Of a DNA stretch of 64,000 nucleotides, positions 8,521 to 18,624 are shown piece after piece. How positions within the stretch are numbered: position 1 is the first letter of the stretch; each line of letters opens with the position of its first letter. The DNA comes from Pragia fontium DSM 5563 = ATCC 49100 (GTDB taxonomy: Bacteria > Pseudomonadota > Gammaproteobacteria > Enterobacterales > Enterobacteriaceae). A program made the translations under genes and the position numbers. The stretch is taken from the NCBI RefSeq assembly GCF_900112475.1, contig NZ_FOLW01000004.1, positions 219,249-283,248 of the forward strand. Reading direction: 5' to 3'. Below the pieces are notes generated by a model. It worked only from the letters and a program-made list of their open reading frames with translations. It did not search any database and had not been told where the DNA came from.

Positions 8521-10406
8521 CTCAGGCGATTAAAGGGTTTAAACCACGAGAGCCACAGCGTTTAATGGCTAAGGCCATTACCAATGCAATCAAAAAAAAG
8601 CAGGCGTTGGTGGTTGAAGCCGGTACAGGAACCGGTAAAACCTATGCTTATCTGGTGCCCGCGTTACGCTCTAAACGCAAAGTGATTATTTCGACTGGCT
8701 CTAAAGCGCTTCAAGATCAGCTATTCGCACGGGATTTACCCACGGTGGCGACCGCGTTGGAGTTTACCGGTAAGCTAGCCTTGCTTAAAGGGCGCTCTAA
8801 CTATCTCTGTCTTGAGCGAATGGAGCAGCAAACCATGACCGGTGGAGAGCTGTCAAATTCAACGCTGAATGATTTAGTGAGTTTACGTCGCTGGTCATCA
8901 GGTACTTCTGATGGTGACGTCAGTACCTGTACTCAAGTGGCGGAAGACAGCTTTATTTGGCCTTTAGTCACCAGTACTAATGATAACTGCTTAGGCAGCG
9001 ACTGCCCTTATTATAAAGAGTGTTTCGTGGTTAAAGCCCGTCGTCGAGCCATGGACGCGGATATTGTGGTGGTCAATCACCATCTGTTTTTGGCTGACAT
9101 TGTGGTGAAAGAGAGCGGATTTGCCGAGCTGATCCCCAATGCTGATGTCATGATTTTTGATGAAGCCCACCAGCTTCCTGATATCGCCAGTCAATATTTT
9201 GGACAGCAGCTTACCAGCCGTCAGCTATTGGATTTAGCGAAAGATATTACTATCGCTTACCGCACAGAAGTGCGGGATATGGCACAGTTGCAAAAAAGCG
9301 CCGACCGCCTGACACAAAGCACCCAAGATTTTCGACTGGCGTTGGGCGATCCGGGTTTTCGCGGTAATTTGCGTGACGTGCTGGAGCAGCCAAATATTCA
9401 GCGAGCGCTGTTGTTAGTCGATGATGCGCTGACGCTCTGCTATGACGTGATTAAAATGGCCTTGGGTCGTTCAGCGTTACTGGATGCAGCTTTTGAAAGA
9501 GCGACGCAGTATCGCGCTCGCTTGGGGCGCTTAAAAGATGTGACGATTCCCGGCTACAGCTACTGGTATGAGTGTGGCGCTCGTCATTTTGTGTTGGCGC
9601 TGACACCGCTGTCGGTTTCTGAAAAATTCCGTGATTTGATGGATGAGAAAAAGGGCAGTTGGATTTTCACTTCCGCCACGCTATCGGTCAATGATTCTCT
9701 GGAGCATTTTAACCAGCGTTTAGGATTAACCAACGCAGAAACACTGCTCCTGTCCAGCCCATTTGACTATGCCAAGCAAGCGCTGCTTTGTGTACCGCGC
9801 TTTCTCCCTTCACCTAATCAATACGGTGGGGCTAAACAGCTGGCAAAAATGCTGCAACCGTTGATTGAGGCAAATGCCGGGCGCTGTTTCTTCTTGTGTA
9901 CTTCACACCAGATGATGCGTGATTTGACCGAAACTTTTCGTGAAAACATGACATTGCCGGTATTGATGCAGGGTGAAACCAGTAAAGGTAAATTATTATC
10001 GCAGTTTGTTGAAAGCGGTAATGCCTTGTTGGTAGCAACCAATAGTTTCTGGGAAGGGGTTGACGTGCGAGGTGACGCTCTATCCTGTGTCATCATTGAT
10101 AAACTGCCGTTTACTTCGCCTGACGATCCCTTGCTTAAAGCACGAATTGAAGACTGTCGTTTGCGCGGCGGCGATCCCTTTAATGAAGTTCAGCTTCCTG
10201 ATGCGGTCATTACCCTTAAACAGGGGGTAGGACGTTTGATTCGAGACACCGACGATCGCGGAGTGATTGTGATTTGCGACAATCGTTTGGTGATGCGCCC
10301 TTATGGTGCCATTTTCCTTAATAGTCTACCTCCAGCCCCAAGAACCCGGGATTTGACCAAGGCTATTGAGTTTTTACATCAACAACCGAAGCATGATGAT
10401 AAATAA
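8487..10406 (+). CDS. yoaA: YoaA, XPD/DinG-type iron-sulfur DNA helicase
   Basis: A superfamily 2 5'-3' DNA helicase; in E. coli YoaA works with the HolC (chi) subunit in repair of stalled forks. Walker A is EAGTGTGKT (Lys51), the Walker B box is DEAH at 225-228, and Cys108, Cys168, Cys173 and Cys179 are the expected 4Fe-4S ligands. C-terminal motifs include ATNSFWEGVDVRGD and QGVGRLIRD. There are 639 residues against 636 in E. coli. The start is a TTG, the only option in frame, giving the conserved ADDFAP N-terminus; GGA lies 9 nt before it. Confidence 0.94.
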   Translation: MADDFAPKGALAQAIKGFKPREPQRLMAKAITNAIKKKQALVVEAGTGTGKTYAYLVPALRSKRKVIISTGSKALQDQLFARDLPTVATALEFTGKLALLKGRSNYLCLERMEQQTMTGGELSNSTLNDLVSLRRWSSGTSDGDVSTCTQVAEDSFIWPLVTSTNDNCLGSDCPYYKECFVVKARRRAMDADIVVVNHHLFLADIVVKESGFAELIPNADVMIFDEAHQLPDIASQYFGQQLTSRQLLDLAKDITIAYRTEVRDMAQLQKSADRLTQSTQDFRLALGDPGFRGNLRDVLEQPNIQRALLLVDDALTLCYDVIKMALGRSALLDAAFERATQYRARLGRLKDVTIPGYSYWYECGARHFVLALTPLSVSEKFRDLMDEKKGSWIFTSATLSVNDSLEHFNQRLGLTNAETLLLSSPFDYAKQALLCVPRFLPSPNQYGGAKQLAKMLQPLIEANAGRCFFLCTSHQMMRDLTETFRENMTLPVLMQGETSKGKLLSQFVESGNALLVATNSFWEGVDVRGDALSCVIIDKLPFTSPDDPLLKARIEDCRLRGGDPFNEVQLPDAVITLKQGVGRLIRDTDDRGVIVICDNRLVMRPYGAIFLNSLPPAPRTRDLTKAIEFLHQQPKHDDK

Positions 10407-10495
10407 GCGCGATAACGCTATTTATCTCCATGACTATCCCTATGATATGATTGTGACATCATGCTTATATTTAAATTTCCCGTCTGAGGTTTTCT

Positions 10496-11197
10496 ATGTC
10501 AACGCGAATTCTTGCGCTTGATACAGCCACTGAGGCTTGTTCTGTTGCTATCTGGAATGATGGCGATATCCATGCTTTATATGAACTGTGTCCTCGTGAA
10601 CATACCCAACGTATTTTACCGATGGTTCAGCAAATTCTGGCTGAATCAGGATTAAAGCTGACCGACATTGACGCTTTGGCTTTCGGCAGTGGTCCGGGCA
10701 GCTTTACCGGTGTGCGTATTGGTATTGGTATTGCTCAGGGACTGGCGCTGGGCGCGGATTTACCGATGATTGGCCTGTCAACGTTAAACACTATGGCGCA
10801 GGGCGCTTACCGAATGACCGGCGCTTCGCAGGTTCTGACGGCGATTGATGCGCGGATGGGTGAGGTTTATTGGGGACAGTATCAGCGTAATGCCCAAGGG
10901 CAGTGGCAAGTACAGGGCGCTGAGCAAGTTCTGGCACCGGAAAAGGTGACGGAGCAGCTTAAATCACTTCACGGTGAGTGGGCGATGGCCGGTACCGGGT
11001 GGCCGGTTTATCCCGACATGGCGGTGGGTACCGATGTGACGCTAACCAATGGCAATATGTTATTACCACAGGCTGAGGACATGCTACCTTTGGCCCTTGA
11101 GCGCTGGAAAGCCGGTCAGGTTCAGGCCGTAGAGGATGTACAGCCTGTTTATTTGCGTAATGAAGTTACATGGAAAAAGCTTCCGGGACGTGAATAA
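10496..11197 (+). CDS. tsaB: TsaB, tRNA t6A-modification subunit
   Basis: TsaB (YeaZ) scaffolds TsaD and TsaE to make N6-threonylcarbamoyladenosine in ANN-decoding tRNAs. The N-terminus [16 protein letters not shown] and the stretch [16 protein letters not shown] are the family signatures. It is 233 residues long, the normal length. A GAGG sits 7 nt before the ATG. In E. coli yeaY follows and then fadD; here yeaY is absent and fadD comes next. Confidence 0.95.
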   Translation: MSTRILALDTATEACSVAIWNDGDIHALYELCPREHTQRILPMVQQILAESGLKLTDIDALAFGSGPGSFTGVRIGIGIAQGLALGADLPMIGLSTLNTMAQGAYRMTGASQVLTAIDARMGEVYWGQYQRNAQGQWQVQGAEQVLAPEKVTEQLKSLHGEWAMAGTGWPVYPDMAVGTDVTLTNGNMLLPQAEDMLPLALERWKAGQVQAVEDVQPVYLRNEVTWKKLPGRE

Positions 11198-11394
11198 CGC
11201 GGTTTAAGATAAAAATACCGCTTCGTCAATTTTTATCACGCTGTGTAAATATTTGATATGACATTAGCGTTGAACGGTTGATTCATGATAACCATAGGTT
11301 ATTCATGGACGTAATGCTCTACAGATAATCGCTTTCCCGACGGATAATGACAACAACCGGGAAGGGATCATGGGTGAGAGACAGGAGTAATAGA

Positions 11395-13077
11395 TTGGAC
11401 AAGAAATGGTTATCCCGTTATCCGCAAGATGTACCGGCAGAAATTGATCCGGAACGATACTCATCGTTAGCGGATATGTTTGAAAATGCAGTAAAGCATT
11501 TTGCCGATCAGCCTGCCTATATTAATCAGGGGAAAGTCATGACTTTCCGCCGGTTAGAGAAGCGCAGTAGGGCATTTGCCGCTTATCTACAAAATTCACT
11601 AGGGTTAAAAAAAGGTGACAGGGTAGCGTTAATGATGCCTAACCTGCTGCAATATCCTATTGCCCTGTTTGGTATTCTGCGTGCGGGGATGATTGTGGTA
11701 AACGTTAACCCGCTATATACCCCAAGAGAACTGGAGCATCAGCTAAACGACTGCGGTGCGAAGGCGATTGTTATTGTGTCTAACTTTGCCCACACGCTGG
11801 AAAAAGTGGTAGCTAAAACGCAAATTGAACACGTTATTTTGAGCGGATTGGGCGATCAGCTTTCCGTTGGTAAACGTTCGTTGGTCAATTTCGTGGTTAA
11901 ATACATTAAGAAATTGGTGCCCAAGTATCATTTGCCCGGAGCGGTTTCATTTCGCACTGCCTTACATCATGGTCGCAGACAGCAATACATTAAACCCAGC
12001 CTGACTCCTAATGATTTGGCGTTACTGCAATATACCGGTGGAACGACGGGTGTTGCCAAAGGGGCGATGTTAACGCACCGCAATATGTTGGCCAATATGG
12101 AACAGGCTCGCGCAGCCTACATTCCGTTATTGAAGGTTGGCCAAGAGATGGTGGTGACGGCGTTACCGCTGTATCACATTTTTGCACTGACGGTTAACTG
12201 CCTGCTGTTTCTTGAGGTGGGCGGTTGTAATTTATTGATTACCAATCCACGCGATCTTAAAGGCATGGTAAAAGAGCTGGGACGTTATCCTTTCTCTGCG
12301 CTGACGGGTGTGAACACCTTATTCAATGTACTGATTAATGATGAAGATTTCCGTGAGCTGGATTTCTCTCATTTGCGTATTACGGTGGGCGGCGGCATGT
12401 CGGTACAGCGTAGCGTTGCCGAACGCTGGGAGCAGTTAACCGGCACGCATTTGCTGGAAGGATATGGTTTGACGGAGTGTTCACCCTTGGTGGCCGGTAA
12501 CCCATATGATTTGCAGCAATATAGCGGCAGCATTGGTTTACCGGTGGCGTCAACCGACATTCGCTTAGTGAATGATAATGGTGAAGATGTACCGGACGGT
12601 GAAGCGGGTGAGTTGTGGGTAAAAGGTCCTCAGGTTATGCAAGGTTATTGGAACCGACCAGAGGCGACCAACGAAGTGTTGAAAGACGGTTGGTTAGCTA
12701 CCGGAGATATCGTGGTGATGGACGAGCAAGGTTTTATGAAAATCGTCGATCGTAAAAAAGATATGATCCTGGTTTCCGGATTTAACGTCTATCCCAACGA
12801 GATTGAGGAGGTGGTTGCACATCATCCTAAAGTACTCGAAGTGGCTGCGATTGGTGTACCGAATGAGGTCTCCGGTGAGACGGTTAAAATATATGTGGTG
12901 AAGAAAGATCCTAGCTTAACTAAAGATGAATTATTGGCGCATTGTCGTAGTGGATTGACGGGCTATAAGATCCCCCGAATTGTCGAGTTCCGTGATGAAT
13001 TGCCTAAGTCTAACGTAGGCAAAATATTACGTAAGAGCTTACGTGATGAAGTACTGAAACAGCAGGCAGGCGAATAA
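11395..13077 (+). CDS. fadD: Long-chain acyl-CoA synthetase FadD
   Basis: Activates long-chain fatty acids with ATP and CoA at the inner face of the membrane, feeding beta-oxidation. The AMP-binding signature [18 protein letters not shown] and the fatty-acyl motif [17 protein letters not shown] are present, and GKILRK near the end carries the catalytic lysine. I chose a TTG start at 11395: AGGAG lies 8 nt upstream and the product (DKKWLSRYP...) aligns with the E. coli start, giving 560 residues against 561. An in-frame ATG at 11347 would add 16 unconserved residues. Confidence 0.95.
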   Translation: MDKKWLSRYPQDVPAEIDPERYSSLADMFENAVKHFADQPAYINQGKVMTFRRLEKRSRAFAAYLQNSLGLKKGDRVALMMPNLLQYPIALFGILRAGMIVVNVNPLYTPRELEHQLNDCGAKAIVIVSNFAHTLEKVVAKTQIEHVILSGLGDQLSVGKRSLVNFVVKYIKKLVPKYHLPGAVSFRTALHHGRRQQYIKPSLTPNDLALLQYTGGTTGVAKGAMLTHRNMLANMEQARAAYIPLLKVGQEMVVTALPLYHIFALTVNCLLFLEVGGCNLLITNPRDLKGMVKELGRYPFSALTGVNTLFNVLINDEDFRELDFSHLRITVGGGMSVQRSVAERWEQLTGTHLLEGYGLTECSPLVAGNPYDLQQYSGSIGLPVASTDIRLVNDNGEDVPDGEAGELWVKGPQVMQGYWNRPEATNEVLKDGWLATGDIVVMDEQGFMKIVDRKKDMILVSGFNVYPNEIEEVVAHHPKVLEVAAIGVPNEVSGETVKIYVVKKDPSLTKDELLAHCRSGLTGYKIPRIVEFRDELPKSNVGKILRKSLRDEVLKQQAGE

Positions 13078-13163
13078 CCTTATTCGTTTGTCAGGCAGCA
13101 CTAAAATAGTACCGGTTTATCCGGTGCCATTGTGTCTGAAATTAATAAAAAAGAGATATCGTT

Positions 13164-14300
13164 TTGGATTATCAACTGATAACAACAGATGACCAGTTAA
13201 AGCTTGTTTGTGAACGTGCTGCTCAGGCCTCACGGATTGCCCTGGATACCGAATTTGTCCGTACCCGTACTTATTACCCGCAGCTTGGCTTAATTCAGCT
13301 TTATGATGGAGAGCAGGTCACCCTGATTGACCCGCTTAATATCAACGATTGGTCGCCGTTTACCGCACTGCTAATTAATCCCAATGTAATTAAGTTACTG
13401 CATGCCTGTAGTGAAGATTTAGAAGTGTTTTTACATGAATTTGGCATTCTGCCTCAGCCATTAATCGATACTCAGATACTGGCGGCGTTTAACCAGCGAT
13501 CTTTGTCGACAGGATTTGCCACCCTGGTGGCGGAATATTTGCATGTTGAATTGGATAAAAGTGAATCAAGAACCGATTGGCTGGCGCGCCCGCTGACGGA
13601 GAAACAGTGTGTTTATGCCGCTGCCGATGTCTATTATTTGCTGCCGATTGCCGATGTTATCCTGAAAGAAACCGAACAGTTGCAGTGGTTAACCGCGGCG
13701 CAAAACGAATGTGTGATGATGAGCAAACGTCGTAGTGACGTTGTCACTCCCGAGCAAGCTTATTTAGATGTGAATAATGGCTGGCAGCTTAATGGCCGTC
13801 AGTTAGCCTGTTTAAAGTTGTTAGCCGCCTGGCGCTTAAATTATGCCCGTGAACGGGATATGGCAGTAAACTTTGTGGTTAGAGAAGAGAACTTATGGCA
13901 AGTGGCTCGTTATTTACCCACCTCGTTGGCAGAACTAGAGCCTTTAGGATTAAGCGGACCAGAAATTCGATTCCACGGTCGTACACTGTTGCGATTAGTG
14001 ACGGAAGCCCTGTCGGTGGCTGAAGATGACTTCCCGCCGAAGATATTGCGTATTGTCGATCATCCCGGATACAAAAAGCTGTTTAAAGACATTAAATCTC
14101 TGATTCAAACGGTTTCAGCAGAAAGTGGTCTCAACGTAGAGTTGCTGGCCTCTCGCCGTCAGATTAATCAGGTGCTTAAACTCTATTGGCAGCAAGGCTC
14201 GTCTAATGAAACCGCTGAATTACTTCAGGGTTGGCGTGGAGAGTTAATGGGGGAGCGTCTGAAGGCTTTATTGGAGCAGGAAGCTAAACCGTTTATGTAA
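13164..14300 (+). CDS. rnd: Ribonuclease D
   Basis: A 3'-5' exoribonuclease that trims tRNA and other small stable RNAs. DEDD catalytic residues are visible: Asp28 and Glu30 in ALDTEFVRT, Asp85 in SEDLEVF, and Tyr151/Asp155 in YAAADVYYLL. HRDC domains follow. There are 378 residues. The start is a TTG preceded by AGAG, as E. coli rnd is also known to start with UUG. Placement directly after fadD is conserved. Confidence 0.94.
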   Translation: MDYQLITTDDQLKLVCERAAQASRIALDTEFVRTRTYYPQLGLIQLYDGEQVTLIDPLNINDWSPFTALLINPNVIKLLHACSEDLEVFLHEFGILPQPLIDTQILAAFNQRSLSTGFATLVAEYLHVELDKSESRTDWLARPLTEKQCVYAAADVYYLLPIADVILKETEQLQWLTAAQNECVMMSKRRSDVVTPEQAYLDVNNGWQLNGRQLACLKLLAAWRLNYARERDMAVNFVVREENLWQVARYLPTSLAELEPLGLSGPEIRFHGRTLLRLVTEALSVAEDDFPPKILRIVDHPGYKKLFKDIKSLIQTVSAESGLNVELLASRRQINQVLKLYWQQGSSNETAELLQGWRGELMGERLKALLEQEAKPFM

Positions 14301-14336
14301 TTAAATCAGACAGTCGCGGTTGTTAAGTTTGCATCT

Positions 14337-14396
14337 TCCCGGTCGTATTTAATCATGGTGTTTTATCCATATTCATTACGGCCGGGATATTTTTAA
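14337..14396 (+). terminator. Possible terminator after rnd
   Basis: TCCCGGTCGT and ACGGCCGGGA pair across a loop of about 33 nt and are followed by TATTTTTA. The loop is long, so this is only a moderate candidate. Confidence 0.4.
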
Positions 14397-14436
14397 ATAC
14401 TGATTTGAAAGAGCGTTTACCAACCAAATATCTCGT

Positions 14437-15051
14437 TTACCCTAAGGCTACTTTTATTCCCAGGCCTATCAATACAACCCCCAGAACTTTATCAACGGAC
14501 TTTTGCATCTTAGCCAGACCGCGTCTTACCGGTGCGCTTTGAATCAGAAATACCAGAGCAGGCCACCAGATAGCAGACAGAATCCAAATAATAAAGGCAT
14601 ACCACATTTTCTCGCCGGTGCTGGAGTCGATGTTTAACACCTGAGTAAAAACAGAAAGGAAAAATAGGGTGGCTTTTGGATTGAGCAGATTACATAGATA
14701 ACCCTGTATAAAAGCATTTCTATAGCTGGTTTGTTGCTGAGAGACATGGGTGACATCCATTTTACTGCCTCCCTTCGCCAACAGCGCTTGAAAGCCAATC
14801 CAGATGAGATAGGCGGCACCAGCATATTTTAAGATGTTGAATAACCACGGTGTCGCCGTAATCACCACCGCCAGTCCGGCTACGCAGTAGGACATATGCG
14901 TAGCTACCGCAAGGATAACCCCCAGGGCTGTAAACATGGCGACAGAACGAGGATAACGAGCCGCGTTTTTAACGATTAAAAAGAAATCCGGGCCCGGGGA
15001 TAACATACCCAAAGTGGCGATAGTGGCAACAAAGAGAGATGTCTCCAGCAT
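14437..15051 (-). CDS. LysE/RhtB-family amino-acid exporter
   Basis: An inner-membrane exporter with about six hydrophobic helices and the LysE-family signature LSPGPDFFLIVKNAAR near residue 18. NPKATLFFLSVF further on is also typical. There are 204 residues, normal for the RhtB branch. The substrate cannot be read from sequence; homoserine/threonine or leucine exporters are relatives. It stands alone, convergent with rnd. Confidence 0.88.
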   Translation of the reverse strand: MLETSLFVATIATLGMLSPGPDFFLIVKNAARYPRSVAMFTALGVILAVATHMSYCVAGLAVVITATPWLFNILKYAGAAYLIWIGFQALLAKGGSKMDVTHVSQQQTSYRNAFIQGYLCNLLNPKATLFFLSVFTQVLNIDSSTGEKMWYAFIIWILSAIWWPALVFLIQSAPVRRGLAKMQKSVDKVLGVVLIGLGIKVALG

Positions 15052-15194
15052 ACAAACTCCAATTTATCCATAATGGCAACGGTAAGCATTTGATAATGTC
15101 AGAGCTTTACTTAAACGCAAAGGGTTAAATAATAAAGTAGGTCGCACAAATCCGGTGTCAGCCTTCAGGCCAAGCGTTCACCTGTTAGCTCAAA

Positions 15195-15224
15195 CCGTCA
15201 TCCCGGTTTTCACCAGGATGACGG
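15195..15224. terminator. Hairpin downstream of ygiW
   Basis: CCGTCATCC and GGATGACGG form a 9-bp perfect stem with a 12-nt loop. On the minus strand it follows ygiW by about 50 bp. A T-run is lacking, so it may act as an mRNA end or a dispersed palindromic unit. Confidence 0.45.
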
Positions 15225-15277
15225 GGGTAATGAATCAGGCTACATCGAGTTATAAACTGGTGGTATTAGCCAATGAT

Positions 15278-15685
15278 TTAGTTAACTTTAACGATCTTTT
15301 TTACATCAACTTCAATTGAACTCCAGTCTTTATCGATTTCGCCCTGAATTTCAACCTTGTCTTTCGGCGTAACGGTAATTCCGTTCCAGCGCTTACGATC
15401 TACCTCAATATTGATGGTTCCGGTTTCATCACGGAATAGATAGCGTTTTTTGCCCACCTGTTGCTCGATGTTCCCGCGCAATGTCACCCAACTGTCATCA
15501 CTCATTTTAAGCGCTTTATCAACGGTGGTTTCGCTCGTATTGGGGCCAGAGAATCCACCGCTTTGGGTGGTTGTGGTCGTGGTTTCTGGTGCGACAGCGC
15601 CGGGGCCGCTGAAACCGCCGTTTTGGGCAACAGCAGAGGTACTGGCTAACGCGGCAACTAAAGCTAACATAGATAATTTGTTCAT
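15278..15685 (-). CDS. ygiW: YgiW/VisP, periplasmic OB-fold stress protein
   Basis: A periplasmic BOF-family (OB-fold) protein; E. coli YgiW and Salmonella VisP take part in peroxide, cadmium and cationic-peptide stress. The signal peptide ends near AVA-QN (residue 20). GGFSGP occurs twice in the short linker. The mature domain has DSWVTLRGNI, YLFRDETGTINIEVDRKRW and VTPKDKVEIQGEIDKDW, as in E. coli. It diverges from qseB exactly as in E. coli, with a QseB/PmrA-like box between them, so co-regulation by QseB is likely. Confidence 0.93.
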   Translation of the reverse strand: MNKLSMLALVAALASTSAVAQNGGFSGPGAVAPETTTTTTQSGGFSGPNTSETTVDKALKMSDDSWVTLRGNIEQQVGKKRYLFRDETGTINIEVDRKRWNGITVTPKDKVEIQGEIDKDWSSIEVDVKKIVKVN

Positions 15686-15746
15686 TGGAATCTCCCTTAA
15701 ATAATGAATGGTTTCATCTGTTCGTTAGGTATTAAAACATAAGGTT

Positions 15747-15763
15747 CTTAACAGGATCTTAAA
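15747..15763 (+). promoter_or_regulatory. PmrA/QseB-type direct-repeat box, ygiW-qseB gap
   Basis: CTTAAC, 5 nt, CTTAAA is the direct-repeat arrangement (YTTAAK-N5-YTTAAK) recognised by PmrA and related regulators. It lies 62 bp from ygiW and 104 bp from qseB and could serve both genes, including autoregulation. Confidence 0.55.
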
Positions 15764-15866
15764 AGGGTGAGAATTAAAAAATATATTTCATAATGCGCTT
15801 TCAGACATAGCCACGGTCAGATTTATGCGGTAAAAGTTAGCGCATAAATAAGGGGAGACGAAAACA

Positions 15867-16529
15867 ATGCGCATTCTGTTAATTGAAGATGACAGACTGA
15901 TCGGTGATGGTATTAAAGCAGGTCTGACCAAAATGGGGTTCAGCGTCGACTGGTTTACTGACGGCAAGACCGGACGGCAGGCGATCGCATCGGCGCCTTA
16001 TGATGCCATTGTGCTCGATCTCTCCTTACCGGGAATGGATGGCATGGATATTCTGCGCGACTGGCGTAAAAGTGGTCATGATGAACCGGTGCTAATCCTG
16101 ACCGCTCGCGATGCGCTGGAACAACGGGTCGCTGGGCTCCAACAGGGAGCGGATGATTATCTGTGTAAACCTTTTGCGTTGGCGGAGGTTGCGGCTCGAT
16201 TACAGGCTTTAATTCGTCGTCGCCACGGTCGGCTAATGCCGAAGCTAACCTATGGGCATGTAACGTTGGAACCCGCAACCATGACGGTGACGAGCCACGG
16301 TGAAGCGGTTTTATTGAAGCCTAAAGAGCTGGCGATACTGGAACTATTTTTACATAACGTTGGACGGGTTTTACCGCGGCCGTTGATAGAAGAAAAACTG
16401 TATAACTGGGATGAGGAAGTCTCCAGCAATGCATTAGAGGTTCATATCCATCATCTGCGCCGCAAACTGGGAAATGATTTTATTCGTACCGTCCACGGTG
16501 TGGGTTATACGTTGGGAGAAATAAAATGA
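15867..16529 (+). CDS. qseB: QseB, OmpR-family response regulator
   Basis: Receives phosphate from QseC and binds DNA. The receiver domain has Asp8/Asp9, the phospho-acceptor Asp51 ([12 protein letters not shown]) and Lys100 (YLCKPFA). The C-terminal winged helix ends [27 protein letters not shown]. With 220 residues it is very close to E. coli QseB. AGGGGAG precedes the ATG. It overlaps qseC by 4 bp (translational coupling) and diverges from ygiW. Confidence 0.93.
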   Translation: MRILLIEDDRLIGDGIKAGLTKMGFSVDWFTDGKTGRQAIASAPYDAIVLDLSLPGMDGMDILRDWRKSGHDEPVLILTARDALEQRVAGLQQGADDYLCKPFALAEVAARLQALIRRRHGRLMPKLTYGHVTLEPATMTVTSHGEAVLLKPKELAILELFLHNVGRVLPRPLIEEKLYNWDEEVSSNALEVHIHHLRRKLGNDFIRTVHGVGYTLGEIK

Positions 16530-17878
16530 AATTTCTCAACCTCAAAACTCGTCTCATTCTGATGTTTAGTGTCTTGGCTGTGGTGACATGGGGAGTAGCA
16601 AGCTTTATTGCATGGCTACAAACCAGTAAAAATATCAATGAACTGTTTGATACCCAACAGATGGTATTTGCCAAACGATTGTCGGTATTACACCCGGATA
16701 TGTCGCAAACCATTACGGAACAATTACCGAAGACTAAAAAGCTAGTGCGCCACAATCGGGGAAAGCAAGACGACGATGCTTTGGCCTTTGCCATTTTTAC
16801 ACCGCAAGGAACTATGGTTCTCAACGATGGTGATAACGGCAGAAAGTTTATTTTTAATTATCATCAAGATGGTTTTGTTGATAGTGCCATTCAGGACAGT
16901 GACGATCTCTGGCGTATTGTCTGGCTTCAATCAGCAGATAAAAATCACATTATTGCCGTTGGTCAGGAGTGGGATTACCGACAGGATATGGCGAAAGATA
17001 TTGTGATTTCCCAGCTGATGCCGTGGTTGATCGCGCTGCCGATTATGATGTTGCTCATGAGTTGGTTGATAGCCAGAGAGCTATTACCGTTACGTAAAAT
17101 TGCCGAACAGCTTAATCAAAGAAAGCCTGATGATGAATCGGCGCTGGATATCCAACAGATTCCCAGTGAAGTCCGCCCAATGGTTGAAGCGTTAAATCAT
17201 CTGTTTGCGCGTATTGGTTCAATGCTGACGAGGGAGCGCCGTTTTACTTCAGATGCGGCGCATGAATTGCGTAGTCCACTGGCGGCGTTAAAAGTTCAGA
17301 CTGAAGTAGTTCAGTTAGCCGGTGATGATGAAGCGTTACGCAATCGGGCGCTGGGTAATCTGATTGACGGTATCGATCGCTCTACGCGGGTGGTCGATCA
17401 ACTGTTGACGCTTTCTCGTCTGGAATCACTATCGCAGCTTGATGAGCAGCATAAGATTGACTGGCTGGCGCTATTACAAACCGGAATTGCCGATATTTAC
17501 TACAAAGCTCGGGCAGAAAATATCGAGATTAGTCTGGAAGTTCTACAAACGCCGCGGCCGATTCGAGGTCACCAGTTATTGCTTTCCGTACTGATCAGGA
17601 ATTTGCTGGATAATGCCATTCGTTATGCCCATACCGGCGGTAATGTTAGTGTGATATTAAGGCAAAGTAGTTTTAGCGTAGAAGATGATGGCCCGGGCGT
17701 TAGTGATGAATTTATTCAACGTATTGGCAAACGTTTTTTCCGGCCACCAGGACAGGAAAAAACCGGAAGTGGCCTTGGCCTGTCCATTGTTCAGCGCATT
17801 GCTAATTTACATGGAATGAGCGTCAGTTTTAATAATCGCTTAAAAGGCGGTTTTGAAGTAAGAGTGAACTGGCACTAA
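16526..17878 (+). CDS. qseC: QseC, sensor histidine kinase
   Basis: An inner-membrane kinase partner of QseB; E. coli QseC has been reported to respond to adrenergic and AI-3-type signals and to cross-talk with PmrB. Membrane helices at about 9-30 and 163-182 bracket a periplasmic domain containing [14 protein letters not shown]. The phospho-acceptor is His246 in [13 protein letters not shown], the same number as in E. coli. N, G1 and G2 boxes ([28 protein letters not shown]) are intact. There are 450 residues. Confidence 0.92.
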   Translation: MKFLNLKTRLILMFSVLAVVTWGVASFIAWLQTSKNINELFDTQQMVFAKRLSVLHPDMSQTITEQLPKTKKLVRHNRGKQDDDALAFAIFTPQGTMVLNDGDNGRKFIFNYHQDGFVDSAIQDSDDLWRIVWLQSADKNHIIAVGQEWDYRQDMAKDIVISQLMPWLIALPIMMLLMSWLIARELLPLRKIAEQLNQRKPDDESALDIQQIPSEVRPMVEALNHLFARIGSMLTRERRFTSDAAHELRSPLAALKVQTEVVQLAGDDEALRNRALGNLIDGIDRSTRVVDQLLTLSRLESLSQLDEQHKIDWLALLQTGIADIYYKARAENIEISLEVLQTPRPIRGHQLLLSVLIRNLLDNAIRYAHTGGNVSVILRQSSFSVEDDGPGVSDEFIQRIGKRFFRPPGQEKTGSGLGLSIVQRIANLHGMSVSFNNRLKGGFEVRVNWH

Positions 17879-17961
17879 TATTCATATGATTAATAGAGTC
17901 ATTTCCATTTTTATGACTAAACTGACGCAGTTAATGCGACTAATTGTTAAAGGGGGCTCAC

Positions 17962-18624
17962 ATGAGGCTATTGCTGGTTGAAGACGATGAGTTAATCGGA
18001 GATGGTATTCATGTTGGTTTGACCGAGTTGGGGTTTACCGTTGACTGGTTTACCGATGGTTTATTGGGACAACAAGCAATAAACTCTGCGCCATATGATG
18101 CGGTTATTCTGGATTTAAGCCTGCCGCATGTTGATGGCCTGAATATTATTAAGCATTGGCGGCAACAGAAAATAGATACGCCGGTTCTTATTTTAACGGC
18201 GAGAGATGCATTAAAAGAGCGTATAAATGGTATTCAGTTTGGTGCCGATGACTACTTGTGCAAACCTTTTGCTTTAGAAGAAGTGGCAGTTCGGCTTCAG
18301 GCTTTGATTCGACGACGTCATGGACATCATAGTTCGGTGATTAAGTATAAAGATCTTGTACTGGATACGGCCAATTATACCGTGACTAAAGGTGGCGAAA
18401 CGGTAGTGTTAACCTCGCGAGAGCTGAAGCTGCTGGAATTATTTTTACTCAGTCAGAATCGCGTTTTGAATAAAACCTTTATTCAAGAAAAACTCTATTC
18501 ATGGAGTGATGACGTCAGCAGTAATACGGTAGAAGTACATATTCATAATCTCAGACATAAACTGGGGAAGGAATTGATTCGTACCATTTATGGCATCGGC
18601 TATGCATTAGGCGATGAACGATGA
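17962..18624 (+). CDS. Second QseB-like response regulator
   Basis: A paralogue of the QseB just upstream, with identical length (220), phospho-acceptor Asp51 (VILDLSLPHVDG) and a winged helix ending VHIHNLRHKLGKELIRTIYGIGYALG. It is clearly diverged, so the duplication is not recent. The ATG at 17962 has an AGGGGG Shine-Dalgarno; a TTG six codons earlier is unlikely. It overlaps its kinase by 4 bp. Being next to eptA, which PmrA controls in relatives, it could act as a PmrA/BasR-like regulator. That is inference. Confidence 0.88.
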   Translation: MRLLLVEDDELIGDGIHVGLTELGFTVDWFTDGLLGQQAINSAPYDAVILDLSLPHVDGLNIIKHWRQQKIDTPVLILTARDALKERINGIQFGADDYLCKPFALEEVAVRLQALIRRRHGHHSSVIKYKDLVLDTANYTVTKGGETVVLTSRELKLLELFLLSQNRVLNKTFIQEKLYSWSDDVSSNTVEVHIHNLRHKLGKELIRTIYGIGYALGDER